From Treponema sp. (GTDB lineage Bacteria; Spirochaetota; Spirochaetia; Treponematales; Treponemataceae): a stretch of DNA of 64,000 nucleotides. The stretch lies in assembly GCA_022510905.1 (NCBI GenBank), contig JAFLSN010000009.1:1-64000 (forward strand), read 5' to 3'. Under the pieces are notes generated by a model, which ran no database searches, was not told the DNA's origin, and saw only the letters and a list, made by a program, of their open reading frames with translations. Shown here in pieces: positions 35,058-45,900 of the stretch. Made by a program: the position numbers and the translations under genes. Every line of letters starts with the position of its first letter. Position 1 is the first letter of the stretch.

Positions 35058-35090
35058 GTCTGAATGTTCCGTCTGCCGGAACATTCAGAC
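35058..35090. repeat. 13-bp perfect inverted repeat between RND and LolA-like genes
   Basis: GTCTGAATGTTCC (35058-35070), 7-nt loop, GGAACATTCAGAC (35078-35090). Starts 8 bases beyond the RND stop on the minus strand. No U-run follows in that direction, so a stabilising or processing hairpin is more likely than a terminator. Confidence 0.55.
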
Positions 35091-35097
35091 TGTCCTG

Positions 35098-38058
35098 TTA
35101 TTCCTGCTCGTCTGCAACCACTTCCAGCTCAGGTTCATTCTTGGGGCGCACGAACTTCGGGTCATGCAGGCTCAAGAATCCCGGGATGACGGTCATGGCC
35201 AAAAGGCTCGATGTGAACATGACGATTGCAACCAGCACGCCGATATAACGCAGTACCGTGAACTTTGAAAAACAGAGCACCAAAAATCCAAGTCCCACGG
35301 CGAGTGCGTTAGTGGAAATGCCGTGCCCGGTTTTCCGGAATGTCTGCTTGGTCACTTCAACAATGTCGCGGCTGTGGGAGCGTTCTTCGCGGTAGGTTGA
35401 AAGGAAGTGGATGGTGTAGTCAATGCCGACACCGACTGCCACCGATGCGATGATGCTGGTTACCAGATCCAGGTTGATGTGCGCAAATCCCATCACCATG
35501 TAGTTGAGAAGGATTGTGAGGGCAAGCGGCACTGCGCCCAAAAGTCCTGCCCAGCCGGATTTGAACGAGATGGCTATGATGATGAACACTGAAAGCAGCG
35601 AAAGCAGCAGGCTTGAAAGCTGGCTGGTCACAATCATGTTCGTCATTGCATATTCCATTTCGCCGGAACCGGTGAATTCTACAGTGTAACCTTCCGGGAA
35701 GTGGCGTTCTGCAAATGCGCGGGCATCGGCTATGATGTCGCCTACTTCATCGGTGGTATGCACCCTCAGCTGGCACTGTACGCGCATTATCTGCGGATTC
35801 ATGTCATCGTCGATGAAGCGGCCAAGCGAGCCTGAAAGCAGCGTGAGGTATCCCTGTACAACGCCGCTCAAATCTTCGTGGCTTGCCACCGGGTACTTGC
35901 TTTCGTCATAAGGCACTTCATGGTATGCGCGCCCGTTGTAGTTCACCTGCTTTTCAAGGATGTCCACAATGTCTTCGACAGTGGCGTACTTTCCGCCTGC
36001 TTCCTGATAGGCGTTGCTCAGCATGTCCAGAATCTGCTGCGTGGTGAGCGTTGCCTCAAGCTGTTCCTTGTAGGCAATGTTCGGGTCAACAAAGTCGCTC
36101 CGAACGGAAGCGGCTGTTTCTTCACTTCCCCAGCTGTCGAAATTGTCGCCGCTGTCTGCAAACGAATCCAGCGAGTCATCGTCGCCCCAGCTGCTGAAGC
36201 TGTCGTCACCCCAGCTGTCAACGCTTTCACCGCCGGAGGAGGCAGCAAAAGCGGTCTGCGTTTCCTTGCCTGGCACATGCCACACCTGGTTTATTCGCTT
36301 GATAAATGTGGTGAACGAAACTATTTTTCCGATTCCGTAATGGTTGTCCGCAAGGTATTTTTCCATGTCGTCAACAGCTTTGAGGATGTCAGGGTTGGTA
36401 AGCGAGCCGCTTTCGGGACCCGTTATGTTGATGTACACGCTGTTGGTTCCTGCAAACTGTGTGTCTACATAGTCGATGTCCTTGCGGAAATTCGATGTTT
36501 TGGGGAAATAGTTGATAAGCGCGGTGTCGATTTTCAGTGTACGGAATCCTGCAATCGAAACGGCTATGATAAGCACGATGAATATGGCCAGGCGCACACG
36601 TGTTCCGCAGAAAAAGCGGAAGATGGTATACAATGTGTCTCCACCGGCTTCTTCTACTGATTTTCCTCCACGGCGCTGATAGGCAAGGTCAATCTTCTGG
36701 CGCATGCTGTCTGTGAGCCGTTCGAGGTGCGTGCGCTGCTTTACAGATTTGTATGGTTTCAGAAACAGAATCGCCGGAATAAATGTGATGGAAAGAATCA
36801 GCGAAAACGCCACGCCGATTGCCGTAAAGATTGCAAAGCTGTGGAGCGGTTCAATCGGGCTTGAAATAAGCGAAATGAAGCCGACTACTGTGGTGATGCC
36901 TGCAAGCAGCACGGCAAGTATAACTTCCCTGAGTCCTTTGAAGATTGCTTCATCGTAGGTCTCTTTTGTGAGCTCGCCTTTTACATCATTCACGGCTACA
37001 TAGTAATGGCTCAGCACATGTATGCCATATGCGGAACCAACCGCGATAAGAGCCACGGGAATAACGCTCGAAACCAGTGTGAATGTTACATGCAGCAGCG
37101 CCATAAGGCCGCAAGTCCATATGGTGGACATAAGAACCGTGACGAGGGGAAGCAGTGTGCCGTCAATCGTCTTGAAGCTCATGAACAGCGAGACGAGCAC
37201 CACAATCACCACAAGCGGAATGAGCCGGATAAGGTCTGAAACCATAAAGGATTTTGAATTTTCAGAGAGCGATGGCTCGCCAAACAGTTTGTAGTTGATA
37301 TTGTGGCCGGCGCAGGCTTCTTCCGTGATTGCACGGATTTGTGAAAGCACTTTCATCTGGCGGTCGGATTCTGTGGGGCCGTTGATTTCCGCTTTGCGGG
37401 CGGCTCGGTAGGCAGCTTTTGCTTCCTTTACGGCGGCGGCGGCCTCCTCAATCTCTTCGCTGCTTTTTTCTTCGGCCTTTGCGTCCTGGAGCTGCTTCTG
37501 TGCGATGGCGAGGGCCTGTCCAGCATCTTCGGAAGCAATCTGCTCATCGCTTTTTGTGCGCAGAATCACCTGGAGCTGGGTGCCTGTGTTGTTGTCGTTC
37601 ATGATGACGCGGTTGTACATCTCGCTCCACTCTGCAAGGCGGCCTTTCAGCTGTTCGATGTCTTCCGCCGACCCGGTGTATGTGTCGGGAATAAGCTGGG
37701 TTGCGCTGATTGAGCCGTCCTGGTCGCACACGTAGTCGATGTGGGTGAGTGAGTCTACGTCTTCAACTTCGGGAATCTCCAGCGCCTGGTCGGTGATTGA
37801 GCGAACAATCTCGATGTATTCTGGCGTCAGGATTGAATTTCCCGGCGTTTCAAGGCTCACACCGATAACGAGCATGCTTCCGAACATGTCTTCGGTGGTC
37901 GTCAGGCGTTCGTATGAAACGTCTTTCCGTGGAAAAAACTGGCGGATGGCATTGTCAAGGCTAAGATCCTTGATAAAGAATCCCAAAACAGCGGTGATTG
38001 CAATGCACGCCGCAATTATGACTTTGGGATGTTTGAAAAAAGCCCGTGCAAATTTCAT
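35098..38058 (-). CDS. RND/MMPL family transporter
   Basis: 986 residues, inner-membrane proton-driven exporter with the two-fold RND plan: TM1 (VIIAACIAITAVLGFFI), a large periplasmic loop with a Lys/Ala/Glu coiled-coil (~165-225), TM2-6, TM7, a second periplasmic loop, TM8-12. The second loop contains a Ser/Asp/Trp-rich segment (residues ~609-655) with repeated SWGDD/DSWG units. MMPL type, so lipids or lipoproteins are more likely substrates than drugs. ATG 38058 has GAGGGG nine bases before it. Paired with the LolA-like gene downstream; divergent from an ArsR-type regulator across a palindrome. Confidence 0.88.
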   Translation of the reverse strand: MKFARAFFKHPKVIIAACIAITAVLGFFIKDLSLDNAIRQFFPRKDVSYERLTTTEDMFGSMLVIGVSLETPGNSILTPEYIEIVRSITDQALEIPEVEDVDSLTHIDYVCDQDGSISATQLIPDTYTGSAEDIEQLKGRLAEWSEMYNRVIMNDNNTGTQLQVILRTKSDEQIASEDAGQALAIAQKQLQDAKAEEKSSEEIEEAAAAVKEAKAAYRAARKAEINGPTESDRQMKVLSQIRAITEEACAGHNINYKLFGEPSLSENSKSFMVSDLIRLIPLVVIVVLVSLFMSFKTIDGTLLPLVTVLMSTIWTCGLMALLHVTFTLVSSVIPVALIAVGSAYGIHVLSHYYVAVNDVKGELTKETYDEAIFKGLREVILAVLLAGITTVVGFISLISSPIEPLHSFAIFTAIGVAFSLILSITFIPAILFLKPYKSVKQRTHLERLTDSMRQKIDLAYQRRGGKSVEEAGGDTLYTIFRFFCGTRVRLAIFIVLIIAVSIAGFRTLKIDTALINYFPKTSNFRKDIDYVDTQFAGTNSVYINITGPESGSLTNPDILKAVDDMEKYLADNHYGIGKIVSFTTFIKRINQVWHVPGKETQTAFAASSGGESVDSWGDDSFSSWGDDDSLDSFADSGDNFDSWGSEETAASVRSDFVDPNIAYKEQLEATLTTQQILDMLSNAYQEAGGKYATVEDIVDILEKQVNYNGRAYHEVPYDESKYPVASHEDLSGVVQGYLTLLSGSLGRFIDDDMNPQIMRVQCQLRVHTTDEVGDIIADARAFAERHFPEGYTVEFTGSGEMEYAMTNMIVTSQLSSLLLSLLSVFIIIAISFKSGWAGLLGAVPLALTILLNYMVMGFAHINLDLVTSIIASVAVGVGIDYTIHFLSTYREERSHSRDIVEVTKQTFRKTGHGISTNALAVGLGFLVLCFSKFTVLRYIGVLVAIVMFTSSLLAMTVIPGFLSLHDPKFVRPKNEPELEVVADEQE

Positions 38059-38086
38059 GGTTACATACCCCTCTTGTGATAGTTTT

Positions 38087-38110
38087 ATTGGTTTATAAAA
38101 ATAAACCAAT
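38087..38110 (-). promoter_or_regulatory. palindrome in the RND leader (candidate ArsR-type operator)
   Basis: ATTGGTTTAT, AAAA, ATAAACCAAT: perfect 10-4-10 inverted repeat, just downstream of the predicted transcript start of the RND gene. Suited to a dimeric winged-helix repressor, with the ArsR-type gene divergent 260 bases away. Confidence 0.5.
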
Positions 38111-38123
38111 AAACATGGTCTCC

Positions 38124-38129
38124 AGTATA
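38124..38129 (-). promoter_or_regulatory. -10 element of the RND gene
   Basis: TATACT on the minus strand, start predicted near 38117. No good -35 seen, which suits an activated or regulated promoter. Confidence 0.4.
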
Positions 38130-38302
38130 CTGAATTCCAAAAATAAAGGAAAGTATTTTAAGATAATTTTTTACTTTATGTTTGATAAATTGCCGGTAAA
38201 TGTGATTGAATGCCTGAAGGTTTGAATGTTCAGACTGCTAAGCTTTTTGCGGTTCATGGCCGGATGGATGCACAAAATGTAAATGTTTTTGAACGGATTT
38301 TA

Positions 38303-38331
38303 TTGACATACAAAACGCCGTGATTTATTAT
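38303..38331 (+). promoter_or_regulatory. promoter of the ArsR-type regulator gene
   Basis: Perfect TTGACA (38303-38308), 17-bp spacer, TATTAT (38326-38331). A palindrome CGACAA-4-TTGTCG (38342-38357) follows at about +4 to +20 and may be an autoregulatory operator. The rest of 38059-38369 holds the divergent RND promoter. Confidence 0.65.
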
Positions 38332-38369
38332 TAACGCACTTCGACAAGCTTTTGTCGTGGAGCTCGTTT

Positions 38370-38738
38370 GTGACAGATAAAAAAGAACTGCAAAAAATAT
38401 ATACCATGTTCCATCTGTGTGCGCCGCTGTTTATCGCGCTTGGGGACGAAGTGCGCCAGCAGCTTGTCCTCGACATTGTTGACGCGGGGGAGGGCGGAAT
38501 CAATGTTTCAAACCTTGCGGCAAAATCGCACCTTTCCCGCCCTGCGATTTCTCACCATTTAAAAGTTCTTAAGAATTGCGGCCTTGTCAAGCCTGTGAAA
38601 GACGGTACGCAGATTTTTTATCATATCGACTTGAAAGAGAATCTGGACAACGTGTCTGATTTGGTTTCGGCAATTCAAAATGTGCTCGAAAAAATGAATA
38701 ATTCCGGCACAAAAAATACGCGGAGCGGACATCCATGA
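38370..38738 (+). CDS. ArsR-family winged-helix regulator
   Basis: 122 residues. Winged HTH: LGDEVRQQLVLDIVDAG, recognition helix HLSRPAISHHLKVLKNCGLV, wing DGTQIFYHID. It lacks the ELCVCD metal box of arsenite/zinc sensors, so it probably responds to another cue. GTG at 38370 is preferred (GGAG seven bases upstream) over a TTG at 38352. ATGA overlap with the HAD phosphatase gene. Likely regulates itself and perhaps the divergent RND/LolA-like genes. Confidence 0.85.
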   Translation: MTDKKELQKIYTMFHLCAPLFIALGDEVRQQLVLDIVDAGEGGINVSNLAAKSHLSRPAISHHLKVLKNCGLVKPVKDGTQIFYHIDLKENLDNVSDLVSAIQNVLEKMNNSGTKNTRSGHP

Positions 38739-39388
38739 GCGGAAATTCGCCTGTTGCCGTTGTGTTCGACATGGACGGTGTGCTGTTTGACAGCGAGCGG
38801 ATTTCGCGCATGATGTGGGCCCGGGTGGGCACGGAATACGGGCTTTCCGATATTGACACAGCTGTTCGCGACTGCACAGGCTCCTCACGCCCCGACCAGT
38901 TTGTTTATCTTCGAAAAAAGTACGGAGCCGATTTTCCTGCCGAAGCGTTTCGTGAGCGCTGTTCATTTCTGTTTCATTCATATGTTGACGCCAACGGGCT
39001 TCCGCTCATGCCGTTCGCGCGCGAGATCCTGGTATATCTGAAAAAACAGGGATACAGGCTGGCGCTCGCTTCTTCTACGCAGACAAAAACCGTCCTCAAA
39101 GAATTGGGTGAAGCTGGACTGCTTGACTTTTTTGAAACTGTCACCTGCGGAGACATGGTGGTTCATTCCAAGCCGGATCCGGAGATTTACATTCGTGCCT
39201 GCGAAAGCCTTGGCCTGGTACCGCGTTTTTGTGTTGCAGTCGAGGACAGCCCCAACGGCGTTCGTTCCGCATATGCTGCGGGAATGCGCTGCGTGATGGT
39301 GCCGGATCAGATTCAGCCGGACGGGCAGCTCCGTTCGCTTCTGTGGCAGTGCTGTGCCTCGCTGGAAGAGCTCATGCATTTTTTGTGA
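38735..39388 (+). CDS. HAD-superfamily phosphatase (beta-phosphoglucomutase/Gph-like)
   Basis: 217 residues. HAD motifs: I VVFDMDGVLFDSE, II LALASSTQTKTV, III KPDPEIY, IV VEDSPNGVRSA. The four-helix cap (type C1) between motifs I and II and the sequence KPDPEIYIRACESLG place it with the beta-phosphoglucomutase/phosphoglycolate phosphatase group; substrate cannot be told. Translationally coupled (ATGA) to the ArsR-type regulator. The following 278 bp to uvrA hold only its promoter. Confidence 0.88.
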   Translation: MSGNSPVAVVFDMDGVLFDSERISRMMWARVGTEYGLSDIDTAVRDCTGSSRPDQFVYLRKKYGADFPAEAFRERCSFLFHSYVDANGLPLMPFAREILVYLKKQGYRLALASSTQTKTVLKELGEAGLLDFFETVTCGDMVVHSKPDPEIYIRACESLGLVPRFCVAVEDSPNGVRSAYAAGMRCVMVPDQIQPDGQLRSLLWQCCASLEELMHFL

Positions 39389-39628
39389 TTCGTGCGGAAA
39401 AGGTGCGTACAGCGCTTCTGCGAAGCCGGGCCTTGGCTTGGAGCCTTGCTTATGCGTCGGTGTGTGTTGACTCACGTTCTTTGGGCGGCGGTTTGGTTTT
39501 TCATGGAAAATGCCAATGTTTTGGTTTTCTGTTGACTCCAGAAGCGGATTCTTTTTTTCTGTGCATGAATTGCGCTGTTTGTGCCTGCTCTGCATTATGC
39601 TGAAACCTGGTGCCTTTCGGTGCCATTC

Positions 39629-39657
39629 TTGCAAAAAATATCGTTTGTTTCTATAAT
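39629..39657 (+). promoter_or_regulatory. uvrA promoter (near-leaderless)
   Basis: TTGCAA (39629-39634), 17-bp spacer, TATAAT (39652-39657); ATG at 39667 leaves only a 2-3-nt leader. No LexA box recognised. Confidence 0.65.
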
Positions 39658-39666
39658 ATTTCCGCT

Positions 39667-42600
39667 ATGGCTCAAACGAATTCATATGCCGTTCAGCGTA
39701 TTTTGAACGGCGAAAAAATATCCATACAGGGGGCGCGTGAGCACAACCTCAAAAACGTGAGCGTGGAGCTTCCACGCAACAAGCTCGTAGTGGTGAGCGG
39801 ACTTTCTGGTAGCGGAAAGAGCTCGCTCGCGTTTGACACTCTCTTTGCCGAAGGACAGCGGCGGTACATGGAAAGCCTTTCCAGCTATGCCCGGCAGTTT
39901 CTCGGGCGCATGGACAAGCCTGATGTTGACCTTATCACCGGCTTGTCGCCTGCGATCAGCATCGAGCAGAAGACAACGCACAAAAACCCAAGGAGTACGG
40001 TTGGCACTGTTACGGAGATATACGACTATTACCGTCTTCTTTTTGCGCGGATAGGGCGGGCCCATTGCCCGGCTTGCGGCCGAGAGATAAAGGAGCAGGC
40101 CATCGACCAGATAATCGATACGATTTTGGGCTGGAGCGAAGGTACGCGGCTTACGCTGCTTTCTCCTGTTGTCCGCGGAAAAAAAGGTGAGCATGTCAAG
40201 GTGCTGGATGATGCAAAAAAAGCGGGCTTTGTGCGGGCAAGAATAGACGGGCTTATGGTGGAGCTGGAAGATTCCATCAAGCTGGACAAGCAGAAAAAGC
40301 ATACGATAGAAATTGTTGTGGACCGCATTGTGATAAAGCCTGATGTCCGCAAACGCCTTGCAGACAGCGTGGAGACCGCGCTCAAAAGCTCTAACGGAAT
40401 CATCATCGTTCTCCGCCGTGTGAACAAGGGGGAGGACGCATACGCGGAAGTGGCCGCCGCCCTGGACGCAAACGGTTCCCCGTATGACCGTGACGCAGGA
40501 TATATCGAGCATGAGGTGTTCTTCAGCCAAAAAAACGCCTGCCCCGACTGCGGCATCAGTATCCCCGAATTGCAGCCGCGCCTTTTCAGCTTCAACAATC
40601 CTTTCGGTGCATGCCCTGACTGCACTGGTCTCGGCGAGAAGATGGAATATGACAGGAGCCTGATTATGCCTGACGGCTCGCTGTCGTTCAACGAGGGCGG
40701 CCTTGTGCCGTACAATCCTGAGGGGGCGTGGAACCATGCGATGTTCAGCGCAATAGCGGAGGCCGGGGGATTCAGCCTTGACGAGCCTCTTGGAAAACTG
40801 ACTAAAAGCCAGAAGGATTTCCTGTGGAATGGAGACCCCGAACGGAATATTAGGTGGGTGTACCACAAGCAGAGCGGGGAAGGGCAGAGCACCTACAACA
40901 GGCCATGGCCTGGGATATTGGCCGACATGAAGAGGCGGTACGCTGAGGCATGGGGCGAGAACATGCGGGAGTCGCTGGAAAAATACATGAGCCATCGTGA
41001 GTGCGCGGGCTGCCATGGGAAACGTCTGCGGGCGGAGGCACTTGGCGTAACCGTCGGTGGCAAGAATATTTGGGATCTTACCGAGCTTTCCGTGCTGGAA
41101 ACGATTGACTTTTTTGAAAAGCTGACTGCTGGCCCAAGCGCCTTGGAGAGCAGTTCCGCAGCCACTGCAACAAAAGAAAGCCGTTTCATCATGTCCAATG
41201 GGAGCGCGGATTCCGCAATTTTGCCACTCAATTCTACCGAAATGAAAATCGCCTCGCAAATCCTAAAGGAAATCCGCAACAGGCTTTTTTTTCTCAAGAA
41301 CGTGGGCCTGGAATATCTCACATTGGAGCGGAGCGCGGCCACACTTTCAGGCGGCGAAGCGCAGCGCATCCGGCTTTCCACGCAGATTGGATCTGCACTG
41401 ACTGGCGTGATGTATGTGCTGGACGAGCCTTCGATCGGCTTGCACCAGAGGGATAACCAGCGGCTTATCAACAGCCTCACCTATCTGCGCGACCTTGGCA
41501 ACACGGTAATCGTGGTGGAGCACGACGAGCAGACCCTGCGCACAGCTGACTGGCTCATTGACATAGGCCCGGGCGCAGGTGTGCACGGAGGGCGCATAAT
41601 GGCAAGCGGTACCCCCGAGCAGGTGATGGAAGTGACGGACAGTGTGACCGGGCAGTATCTTGCGGGAAAGATACGCATGGAGATTCCAAAGGAGCGCAGG
41701 GCGGGTAACGGCAAGGTCATAAGCATCCAGGGGGTCACGGAGCATAACCTCAAGGACATCAGCGTGGACATACCGCTTGGAACCTTCACGTGCATTACAG
41801 GCGTGAGCGGGAGCGGTAAGAGCACCTTGCTGAACGACGTGTTCTATCCTGCTGCGAGCAATAAGATAATGCGTACCGAATATCCCACAGGCGCATACAG
41901 AAAAATCATTGGACTTGATGCCGTGGACAAGGTGATAAACATCGACCAGAGTCCCATCGGCAGGACACCGCGTTCAAATCCTGTGACGTACATCGGAGTG
42001 TTCGACAAGATTCGTGAGTTGTATGCTTCCCTCCCGGAGGCGAAGGCCAGAGGATACAAAGGCGGACGCTTCTCTTTCAACGTGAAGGGGGGGCGGTGCG
42101 AGAACTGCCAGGGAGCAGGTACCATAACAATAGAAATGAACTTCCTTCCTGACGTGTTCATACAGTGTGATGTGTGCCACGGCAGGCGGTTTAACCAGGA
42201 GACGCTCGATGTTCTGTACAGGGGCAAGTCAATCAGCGATGTGCTGGACATGACGATTGAGGATGCATCGGACTTCTTTTCAGGCATTCCGCATATTGCG
42301 CGCAAGCTGGCTACACTGAAGGATGTGGGGCTCGGTTACATACAGCTGGGGCAGAACGCGCTCACGCTCTCAGGAGGCGAGGCTCAGCGCGTCAAGCTCG
42401 CTTCGGAACTGTCCCGTCCTTCCACAGGGAAGACTCTCTACATTCTTGACGAACCCACAACCGGACTGCACTTTGTGGACGTGAAACAGCTCATGCAGGT
42501 GATACAGGCCCTCGTGGACAAAGGCAACTCCGTGGTGATGATTGAACACAACCTCGATGTTATATGCCAGGCTGACTGGCTGATAGACTTGGGGCCTGAA

Positions 42601-42720
42601 GGCGGTAGCGGTGGCGGCAATGTGGTGGTGACTGGCACCCCTGAACAGGTGGCGGAGCACCCCACCAGCTACACGGGCCATTTTGTAAAGGAAATGCTTG
42701 AACGGGAACGGAACCGGTAG
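39667..42720 (+). CDS. uvrA: excinuclease ABC subunit A
   Basis: Damage-recognition ATPase of nucleotide excision repair. 1017 residues, two ABC modules: Walker [10 protein letters not shown] (~45) and GVSGSGKST (~713), signatures [11 protein letters not shown] and [11 protein letters not shown], and zinc modules [22 protein letters not shown] and [18 protein letters not shown] Ser/Ala-rich insert (~485-520) precedes the first signature. ATG 39667 is chosen by the promoter and the family N-terminus ([14 protein letters not shown]). Single gene, followed by the LptD-like gene. Confidence 0.97.
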   Translation: MAQTNSYAVQRILNGEKISIQGAREHNLKNVSVELPRNKLVVVSGLSGSGKSSLAFDTLFAEGQRRYMESLSSYARQFLGRMDKPDVDLITGLSPAISIEQKTTHKNPRSTVGTVTEIYDYYRLLFARIGRAHCPACGREIKEQAIDQIIDTILGWSEGTRLTLLSPVVRGKKGEHVKVLDDAKKAGFVRARIDGLMVELEDSIKLDKQKKHTIEIVVDRIVIKPDVRKRLADSVETALKSSNGIIIVLRRVNKGEDAYAEVAAALDANGSPYDRDAGYIEHEVFFSQKNACPDCGISIPELQPRLFSFNNPFGACPDCTGLGEKMEYDRSLIMPDGSLSFNEGGLVPYNPEGAWNHAMFSAIAEAGGFSLDEPLGKLTKSQKDFLWNGDPERNIRWVYHKQSGEGQSTYNRPWPGILADMKRRYAEAWGENMRESLEKYMSHRECAGCHGKRLRAEALGVTVGGKNIWDLTELSVLETIDFFEKLTAGPSALESSSAATATKESRFIMSNGSADSAILPLNSTEMKIASQILKEIRNRLFFLKNVGLEYLTLERSAATLSGGEAQRIRLSTQIGSALTGVMYVLDEPSIGLHQRDNQRLINSLTYLRDLGNTVIVVEHDEQTLRTADWLIDIGPGAGVHGGRIMASGTPEQVMEVTDSVTGQYLAGKIRMEIPKERRAGNGKVISIQGVTEHNLKDISVDIPLGTFTCITGVSGSGKSTLLNDVFYPAASNKIMRTEYPTGAYRKIIGLDAVDKVINIDQSPIGRTPRSNPVTYIGVFDKIRELYASLPEAKARGYKGGRFSFNVKGGRCENCQGAGTITIEMNFLPDVFIQCDVCHGRRFNQETLDVLYRGKSISDVLDMTIEDASDFFSGIPHIARKLATLKDVGLGYIQLGQNALTLSGGEAQRVKLASELSRPSTGKTLYILDEPTTGLHFVDVKQLMQVIQALVDKGNSVVMIEHNLDVICQADWLIDLGPEGGSGGGNVVVTGTPEQVAEHPTSYTGHFVKEMLERERNR

Positions 42721-42925
42721 GCTGTATTTTTCTATAAGTGAAAGAAGTGAAAGAAAGAATGTTGTGCGCTGCTGGGCCGCGCCTGTTTTTGCAGCAACAA
42801 GAGGCCTCCGTTTTGGCGATGAACGTGCAGCCGGATTTTCAAGTGGCGGGCTACAGAAATTCCGCGAGCACTGAATACTGCGGCTTGCCGGTTTCAGTGT
42901 TTTTGCGTATACAGAAAGGGCATCT

Positions 42926-45900
42926 GTGAAAGTTAAAAAATGTTTTTTTCCGCTTTGCATCATCCTCTTTTTTGCGCTTTTTGTGCGCACGATGCGGCCT
43001 GCATATGCCCAAAGCTCCACCGGCTCCGTGGTTACAATAGAAAACGCACAGCGCACTGAATACAAAAAAGACAAGGAGTCTGGCGATGACCTGATTGTGC
43101 TCACCGGCTCAGTTTTAATAAGCGTGGAACGCGGTAGCACAAAAACCACCATCACTGCCGCAAACGTCACGTACAACCGCCGCACCGACATGCTTTTTGC
43201 CCAGGGAAGCGTAACTCTCAAACAGACATCCAGCTCAAGCGGCGAACAGAACATAACCGCAGAAAGTCTTCTGTTCAATACAAGCACTCTCGAAGGCGTG
43301 TTTGACAACGGACGCGCGATACAGACCCAGAGCGATGCAATCAATCTTCCGTCGGGCTCGACACTCATTGTCGCCTCAAACATTTTTGGCAGGGATTCTT
43401 CCGGAACCGTCACTTTTAAAAACGGTGAGCTCACATTTTGCGATGCTCCGGATCCGCACTGGAAGATCCGTGCCACAAAAATCTGGCTGTTGCCAGGCGG
43501 CGAATTTGCCTTTTTCAATGCCCTGCTATACGTGGGGCATGTTCCGCTTCTTTATCTGCCTGCGTTTTATTATCCAAAGGATGAGCTGATTTTTAACCCC
43601 GTGTTCGGCTACAGCAGGCGCACCGGCTATTATTTTCAAACCACTGCGTACCTCTATGGCCGAAAACCGCTCAACACGGCGTCAAGTTCAAGTGCGGAAG
43701 GCTCAGGCGGTGCCGAAGAAGTCGGGGAAGGCCTTTACAATTTTATGAGGCCCACAAAGCTCAAAGAGCAAAGACGCGAGGGACTTATTCTTCACAACCT
43801 TGACGAAGATTTTGTAGGGAATACCAGCAACTACATAAAGGTGATGGGTGACTGGTACAGCAATCTCGGCGGCATGGTGGGTGTGGCCGGCGTTATAAAA
43901 CCGAAATATATTTTTTCAGAACTGGAAGCCTCGGTGAATCTCGGTTTCAGCAACACGCTGTTTGGCGACGCTGGTACAGGCTATTCAGTGTTTTCTTCAA
44001 GAGGCGAAACATACCAGGACCGTTCAAATTTTCTTGGGCTTGACATGCCGTTCCGCTATCGCGCCAATTTGAAGCTTGCCGTAACAAAACCGTTTTCCAT
44101 TAATCTTTCCATGCCAGTGTACAGCGACCCGTTTTTTGATTACGACTTTGGATTTGTGTCTGGCACCACGCAGCGCAGAGAAGACATGGACTGGATAAGT
44201 TTTTTGATGAAGGGCGCGGATGATTCTTCGTCCGAAGATGACACCAGCACTGCCACGGAAATATCTTCATTCAACTGGGCATTGAACGGCTCGTATACAA
44301 TTTCTGTGCCGGATTTTTTTAAGCCCTACATCACAAGCCTTTCCATTTCAGGCTTGTCGTCTTCAATCGTGTTCAGCTCAAAAACGAATTCAAATCTGAC
44401 CAGCACTGACAACTGGGCCTCATATACGCCCGAGCGGAAATTCTACTATCCGTCGCAGATTACGCCGTTCAAGATTTCAACGCGCATTGCGGGAACCCTG
44501 TTCCAGATTCCGGGAAGCGTGTTGAGCGAAAAAAAAACTCCGTCGTTTCCCGTGCCGCTTTCCGTGCCTGACGAGCTTTTAGTCGAGGCTGAATCTGCCG
44601 ACGCTGTCCAAAATGCATCTATGACTGAGCAGGATGTCCTTGAGCCTGAAGAAGGCGCCCCTGACAAAAGCCGTGAGAAAACGGCGGAAAACGAGTCGGA
44701 GCCAGGTACCTATGTGGCACAGCATGACGGCGAAGTTTTGGAACAAGAAGACCTTTCGCAGCTTTCCGAGGCTGATTTGCCGCTGCTTTCGGTTTCGTCT
44801 GCGGCCGAGGCTCTTTCGTTTCCTGGCATGGCGTATTCGCTTTCGTATTCAATCACGCCGGAATACACGTCGCAGCTTTCATACGATTCTTCAAAAATAA
44901 TGGAGCCGTCTGATTTTGAATGGAATGATGTGCAGTCAACATATTTTCAGGTCAAGGTGCCTACAACGCTTACCAGCAAAATTTCATACAGAGACTCTTT
45001 TCTTTCGATGAGCAACGGCTTTACGTTTAATCCTGTTTACCAGGATCATCCCAACCTTGACGGCTACACCGATACGTCCGCGATTTCAATCAAAACGGCT
45101 GACTACAACGCGCGCAAGCTTGATTTGACCAACACGAACACTGTTGCGTTCAGGCCGTTTTTGTACAGCAAGTATTTTAAGGACACTGGCTTGAACTGGA
45201 ATACCACGGTAAAAATGGTGCGCACCAATTTTCTGGGTGATGCCGAAAACCCCGAATGGGAGTACCTCACCATGGATTTGACGGATGAAGACTGCGTGAC
45301 AGACCACACGCTTAGCGCTGACTTTGCGGCCACGGAAGGAAATTTTTCACAGAAACTTACACTTTCAACAACGCTTCCGCCGCAGGTTGACAGATACACG
45401 GGAACTCTGACCTTTGGCTTTCCGTTTGTAACGCTCACCTGTTCAAGCGGCATCGAAAAAAAATCAAAAACAGACGAAAGCTGGAAAAAAAATCCGTTCC
45501 AGCAATCGCTTTCAGTCAGGCTGTTTTCGACTTCGAGCAATGCGCTTACGTTTTCGCAGTCATTCAATTACAATCTTGAGGACGGTTATTCCGATTCTTT
45601 GAAGTTTGCCCTTTCGTGGCAGGGACTGCAACTTGCATACACGATGCAGTACACCTACGGCTATGATTTTGCCAACACCACCGGCTGGACAGTCCGGAGC
45701 GACAAGGAGTTTTTGCCGGTCACCGCGTCGATTGCGTACACGTCAACCAGCAGAACCTACCGTTACTGGAAGCGGCGTGTAGCATGGGCCCCGTTGCTCA
45801 GCACGAGCCTTGTATATGACTGCCTGCGTCCCACCAACAGCTACTTCAGCTTTATTCCAGCGGTGACATTTAAGATAAACGAATTCCTTGAGCTTACGTT

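Noticed and set aside
39682-41259. 525-codon antisense frame inside uvrA
   Set aside because: It mirrors the codon structure of uvrA, has no domain match and the opposite strand is a clear full-length enzyme.
42738-42929. 63-codon frame overlapping the LptD-like start by GTGA
   Set aside because: No ribosome binding site, no recognisable sequence and a repetitive start; probably chance in a short gap.
42370-43518. 382-codon antisense frame across the uvrA end and LptD-like start
   Set aside because: Opposes two clear coding regions, has no recognised domain and no start signal.
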